Below are positions 5,605 to 8,332 of a stretch of DNA of 8,332 nucleotides, in pieces; position 1 is the first letter of the stretch, and each line of letters starts with the position of its first letter. The stretch covers positions 1 to 8,332 of the forward strand of contig CALAEB010000295.1 of NCBI GenBank assembly GCA_937890875.1. Direction: 5' to 3'. The notes below the pieces were generated by a model that was given only the letters and a program-made list of their open reading frames with translations, was not told the DNA's origin and did no database searches. Origin of the DNA: an uncultured Anaerolineaceae bacterium (lineage in GTDB: Bacteria > Chloroflexota > Anaerolineae > Anaerolineales > Anaerolineaceae). Position numbers and translations under genes: made by a program.

Positions 5605-7242
5605 GTGACAAATTCGAATCTTTATGATCTGATCATTATTGGTTCGGGCGGCGCAGGGCTGACGGCCGGGATTTATGCCGGCCGTGCCAAGCTGAAAACA
5701 CTGATCATCGGGAAAGATAAACCGGGCGGACAGATCGCGATCACAAACGAAGTCGCCAATTACCCGGGAATCTTTCAGACGACCGGTGCGGAGCTGGGAG
5801 AGACGATGAAAAAGCAGGCGCAGAATTTCGGATCGGAGCACATTGAGGCCGAAGTACTGTCAGTCGATTTTTCCGCGGATACCAAAGAGGTTGTGACCAG
5901 CGCCGGAACTTTCGAATCGGTTGGTGTGATCATTGCCACCGGAGCGAGACCCCGCACGCTTGGTTTTGTCGGTGAAGACACATACCGCGGACGGGGAATT
6001 GGTTATTGTGCAACCTGCGACGGCGAATTCTTCAGCGGGATGGATGTTTTTGTGGTGGGAGCCGGTTTCGCGGCGGCGGAGGAAGCGATTTTTCTCACTC
6101 GTTACGCTCGAAAAGTTATCGTGATCGCCCGGGAGCCGGAATTTACCTGCTCTGCGTCGATTGCGGACAAAGTACTGGCACATCCGAAAATTGAGGTCCG
6201 TTTCAATACCGAATTGCTTGAGGTCGGCGGTGAGAAAGTGCTGAGATACGCTGTCTTCAAGAATAATCAGACCGGCGAAATAACCCGATACGAAGTGACT
6301 CCGCTGGACGTTTCTTTCGGCGTTTTTGTGTTTGTCGGTTATATGCCGCAGAGCGAAGCTTTCCGCGGTCAGGTCGAATTGGATCCGGCCGGATATATAC
6401 CGACCGATGTCGACATGAAAACGAATGTGCCGGGGATTTATGCCGCGGGCGATATCCGCTTCAAAAAATTGCGCCAGCTGGTTACTTCGGTTTCAGACGG
6501 CGGGATTGCGGCGACTGAAGCCGAAAAGTATATCAAGGAGACTAAAGAACGGCTGGGACTGAGTATTGAAGCTGAGCCTCATGGGCAGACAGAGAATCCG
6601 ACAACGGAGGCCTTCCTGGATGATGATTTCAGATCACAGTTGGTGCCGGTGTTGGAACGGTTTGAGAAACCGGTCAGCTTGGTCGCGGTGCTGGATCCGG
6701 CGGGGGAAGTGGGCCGGGAGATGAAGGCCTTTTTGGAGGAATTCTCGTCACTGTCAGATAAAATCCGCGTTCAATACGTTAATCAGAATGACTCATCCGA
6801 TCTTGTCCGCCGGATTAATCCGGCGATTCTGCCGACCGTCGCGATCGTGGATGCCGACGGGAATTATACCGGCGTCCAGTACCATGGCGTTCCGGGCGGG
6901 CATGAAATCAACTCTTTTGTCATCGCTTTGTATAACACAGCGGGACCCGGGCAGAAAGTGGAACAGGCAACATTAAATAAGATTTCTTCAGTGGAAAAAC
7001 CGGTCAATTTCAAAATCGGCGTCTCACTTTCCTGTACGATGTGCCCGGACGTGGTTGCCGCGACCCAGTTGATGGCGGTGAAAAATCCGAATGTGGAAGC
7101 GGAAATGATCGACGTTGCGAAATTCCCTGAATTCAAAGCAAAGTATTCGATCATGAGCGTCCCGGCGATCATTGTCAATGATAATGACGTGCATTTCGGA
7201 AAAAAAACCTTGGACGAACTGGCGGAATTTGCGCAAGCCTGA
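5605..7242 (+). CDS. ahpF: AhpF-like peroxiredoxin reductase with permuted domain order
   Basis: A flavoprotein of 545 residues predicted to pass electrons from a nicotinamide cofactor through FAD to AhpC. Residues 7-315 are a thioredoxin-reductase module: FAD motif GSGGAG (13-18), redox pair C135-A-T-C138 and C-terminal AAGDIRFKKLRQ (280-291). Residues 340-545 are the two tandem thioredoxin folds of the AhpF N-terminal domain. The first has no CxxC. The second has SLSCTMCPDVV (Cys477, Cys480), closely matching the SLSCHNCPDVV region of E. coli AhpF, and the cis-Pro motif SVPA (518-521). So the modules are in the reverse order from enteric AhpF. The nucleotide site reads VGAGFAAAEE, and HRRDxFR is replaced by AREPEFT (175-181), arguing for NADH over NADPH. 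GTG 5605 is chosen because GGTAGGGA precedes it and the flavin domain starts at once; ATG 5533 would overlap ahpC by 70 nt. Confidence 0.93.
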   Translation: MTNSNLYDLIIIGSGGAGLTAGIYAGRAKLKTLIIGKDKPGGQIAITNEVANYPGIFQTTGAELGETMKKQAQNFGSEHIEAEVLSVDFSADTKEVVTSAGTFESVGVIIATGARPRTLGFVGEDTYRGRGIGYCATCDGEFFSGMDVFVVGAGFAAAEEAIFLTRYARKVIVIAREPEFTCSASIADKVLAHPKIEVRFNTELLEVGGEKVLRYAVFKNNQTGEITRYEVTPLDVSFGVFVFVGYMPQSEAFRGQVELDPAGYIPTDVDMKTNVPGIYAAGDIRFKKLRQLVTSVSDGGIAATEAEKYIKETKERLGLSIEAEPHGQTENPTTEAFLDDDFRSQLVPVLERFEKPVSLVAVLDPAGEVGREMKAFLEEFSSLSDKIRVQYVNQNDSSDLVRRINPAILPTVAIVDADGNYTGVQYHGVPGGHEINSFVIALYNTAGPGQKVEQATLNKISSVEKPVNFKIGVSLSCTMCPDVVAATQLMAVKNPNVEAEMIDVAKFPEFKAKYSIMSVPAIIVNDNDVHFGKKTLDELAEFAQA

Positions 7243-7289
7243 GCGGAATAGGTGTAAAGAAAGAATTATTTTTCGATAGAAATACATGC

Positions 7290-7330
7290 AGAAGGACGGA
7301 TTCGTTGGAATCGGAGGAGTCCGTCCTTCT
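7290..7330 (+). terminator. Terminator-like hairpin after the peroxide operon
   Basis: AGAAGGACGGA (7290-7300) pairs perfectly with TCCGTCCTTCT (7320-7330), an 11-bp stem. The tail ATTTGCTC is poor in T, so termination may be incomplete or Rho-assisted. The loop region can form a competing small hairpin, GATTC-GTTG-GAATC. It begins 47 nt after the reductase stop. Confidence 0.6.
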
Positions 7331-7456
7331 ATTTGCTCAAAGACAATTGGCCGGACATCCGGAGAACAATAAACTTTCAAGTTTTATTTGAGATCGGTCC
7401 TCCTGTATTGAATTCCGGCTGAAAGACGATCACGTCCTGATTTTGAATGCCACATA
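7331..7456. other. Intergenic spacer, nothing recognised
   Basis: This is the gap between the peroxide-operon hairpin and the metE promoter. It holds only a short CCGG-ACAT-CCGG inverted repeat near 7353-7364 and AT-rich sequence around 7367-7390. I see no gene, box or RNA motif. Confidence 0.4.
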
Positions 7457-7485
7457 TTGACAATTAACACTTTAATTATTATAAA
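7457..7485 (+). promoter_or_regulatory. Promoter of the metE T-box transcript
   Basis: A perfect TTGACA (7457-7462), a 17-nt spacer and TATAAA (7480-7485) make a near-consensus vegetative promoter. Transcription should start near 7492, just before the T-box Stem I. Such a strong promoter fits control by premature termination downstream. Confidence 0.87.
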
Positions 7486-7491
7486 TGAATG

Positions 7492-7800
7492 AAGCTTAAT
7501 AAGATAAACACTGTGAAGGAAAGAGTAATCATACAGGATGTGCACAGAGAGGCTTCTGCGACAGGTCCGCGCTGAAAGGAAGCAAACGGAATGTATGACG
7601 AAGATGGCTCCGGAGTGGCGCGCTGAGATTCGGTCACGAATTTAGGCTGCGACGGGAATTCCCGTTATTGAAGCGGAGTATAACCGATCGATCCGCGATC
7701 GCCGTACTTTTTGAGGTCTGTGCCGCGAGGCACGGATAAACGGAAGTGGTACCACGAACATTGTCTCGTCTTCCTGAACTCAGGAAGACGCTTTTATTTT
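7492..7800 (+). ncRNA. T-box leader responding to uncharged tRNA-Met
   Basis: The leader has the parts of a T-box riboswitch. In Stem I, AGAGTAA (7522-7528) carries the AGTA of the specifier-loop S-turn. The helix above it pairs TCATACA (7529-7535) with TGTATGA (7592-7598). AGAGAG (7546-7551) and GCTGAAAGG (7571-7579) are the distal conserved loops. The specifier is ATG at 7604-7606 in CGAAGATGG, a methionine codon. GTGCC-GCGA-GGCAC (about 7721-7734) looks like Stem III. The T-box proper, TGGTACCACG (7747-7756), presents TGGT to an ACCA tRNA end, as expected for tRNA-Met. GGAAG (7742-7746) can pair with CTTCC (7770-7774) as antiterminator, competing with the terminator. Low charged Met-tRNA should favour readthrough into metE. 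Confidence 0.9.
7767..7800 (+). terminator. T-box-controlled intrinsic terminator
   Basis: CGTCTTCCTG (7767-7776), loop AACT and CAGGAAGACG (7781-7790) form a perfect 10-bp hairpin followed by CTTTTATTTT. Its left arm contains the CTTCC needed by the antiterminator, so the two structures exclude each other. The metE ribosome site starts at the very next base. Confidence 0.93.
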
Positions 7801-7815
7801 AAGGAGAAAATATTT

Positions 7816-8332
7816 ATGTCAAAAACTTCGATCATCGGGTTCCCCCGTGTGGGCAGTCAAAGAGAACTGAAATTCTGGACGGAGGATTATTTCAAACAAA
7901 AGCTCTCCGCCGAAACTTTACAGGAAAACGCCGCCGGGCTGCGAAAAGCGCAATGGCAGCTTCAGGCGCAGAACGGGATCGATTTCATCCCGTCAGGCGA
8001 TTTTTCATTTTATGACGGCGTCCTGGATGCGGCTTATTTGCTGAATGCGGTTCCCAAGCAATACAGCGATCTGGGGCTTTCCGCGCTGGATACATACTTC
8101 GCCATGGCGCGCGGTTATCAGGGGGAAAAGGGCGACGTTAAAGCGCTTTCCATGCGCAAGTGGTTTAACACCAACTATCATTATCTCGTGCCTGTGCTTG
8201 AGGATGATACGAAAATCCGCTTGAACGGCAGCGCTCCCTTTCAGCAATATTCCGAAGCGATATCACTGGGCATAAAAACCAAACCGGTATTGGTTGGACC
8301 CTTTACTTTTTTGACGCTGGCTGATTATAAGG
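7816..8332 (+). CDS. metE: Cobalamin-independent methionine synthase MetE (N-terminal part)
   Basis: The first 172 codons of 5-methyltetrahydropteroyltriglutamate-homocysteine methyltransferase, which makes methionine from homocysteine without vitamin B12. The gene runs off the right edge; full MetE is about 750 residues. The N-terminal beta/alpha-barrel is recognisable from SIIGFPRVGSQRELK at the start, QWQLQAQNGIDFIPSGDFSFYDGVLD, MRKWFNTNYHYLVPV (the K-W-F-x-T-N-Y-H-Y signature) and the final VLVGPFTFLTLADY. The catalytic zinc site lies in the unseen C-terminal half. AAGGAG (7801-7806) ends 9 nt before the ATG. The gene stands alone behind the Met T-box leader. I see no SAM riboswitch. Confidence 0.97.
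   Translation, partial: MSKTSIIGFPRVGSQRELKFWTEDYFKQKLSAETLQENAAGLRKAQWQLQAQNGIDFIPSGDFSFYDGVLDAAYLLNAVPKQYSDLGLSALDTYFAMARGYQGEKGDVKALSMRKWFNTNYHYLVPVLEDDTKIRLNGSAPFQQYSEAISLGIKTKPVLVGPFTFLTLADYK

Noticed and set aside
7024..7380. Minus-strand open frame of 118 codons crossing the operon end
   Set aside because: It crosses the 11-bp terminator-like hairpin and is antisense to the conserved CTMC thioredoxin fold; no family motif is present.
1..8332. CRISPR array, tRNA, rRNA, transposase or attachment site
   Set aside because: No regularly spaced repeats, no tRNA cloverleaf, no rRNA sequence, no transposase or integrase motif and no terminal inverted repeats were seen.

Overview
The window looks like a chromosomal segment of an anaerobic or microaerophilic bacterium of moderate GC. 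A T-box leader ahead of metE, a PerR regulator, and two protein types I associate mainly with Clostridia and Anaerolineae (an XRE regulator fused to a desulfoferrodoxin-like domain, and a small GIY-YIG-like protein) point to Bacillota or Chloroflexota. The style of the large secreted protein at the left edge leans me slightly to Chloroflexota (Anaerolineae). That assignment is inference, not proof.

Layout, left to right. (1) Positions 1-1895, minus strand: most of a large secreted protein of unknown function, open through the left edge. A 63-codon reading frame just upstream (1889-2080) resembles the C-terminal tip of a D-2-hydroxyacid dehydrogenase and is probably a remnant. (2) Positions 2272-3074, plus strand: a YfcE/MJ0936-type metallophosphoesterase overlapping by 4 nt a 47-residue two-helix membrane protein, closed by a strong hairpin terminator that can serve both strands. 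(3) Positions 3180-4292, minus strand: an XRE-family regulator carrying a desulforedoxin plus superoxide-reductase-like C-terminus and, upstream of it, a degenerate GIY-YIG family protein. (4) Positions 4505-7330, plus strand: a peroxide-defence operon, perR - ahpC - ahpF-like, with a good sigma-A-type promoter and a 13-bp palindromic Per box between promoter and perR. (5) Positions 7457-8332, plus strand: a promoter, a methionine T-box leader with AUG specifier, and the first 172 codons of metE.

How the genes work together. PerR should sense peroxide through its metal site and release the Per box, inducing itself, the 2-Cys peroxiredoxin AhpC and its reductase. The reductase has a permuted layout: the thioredoxin-reductase module comes first and the AhpF-type tandem thioredoxin folds come last, the reverse of enteric AhpF. 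Its NADPH-recognition arginines are replaced, which suggests NADH as donor. The neighbouring XRE-desulfoferrodoxin protein may be a second redox- or metal-responsive factor, but nothing in the sequence ties it to the operon. metE is an independent unit that should be switched on when uncharged tRNA-Met accumulates.

I found no CRISPR array, tRNA, rRNA or insertion sequence. The most distinctive items are the permuted peroxiredoxin reductase, the XRE-superoxide-reductase-like fusion that lacks one iron ligand, and the Met T-box on metE. I do not see convincing evidence for a wholly new system.
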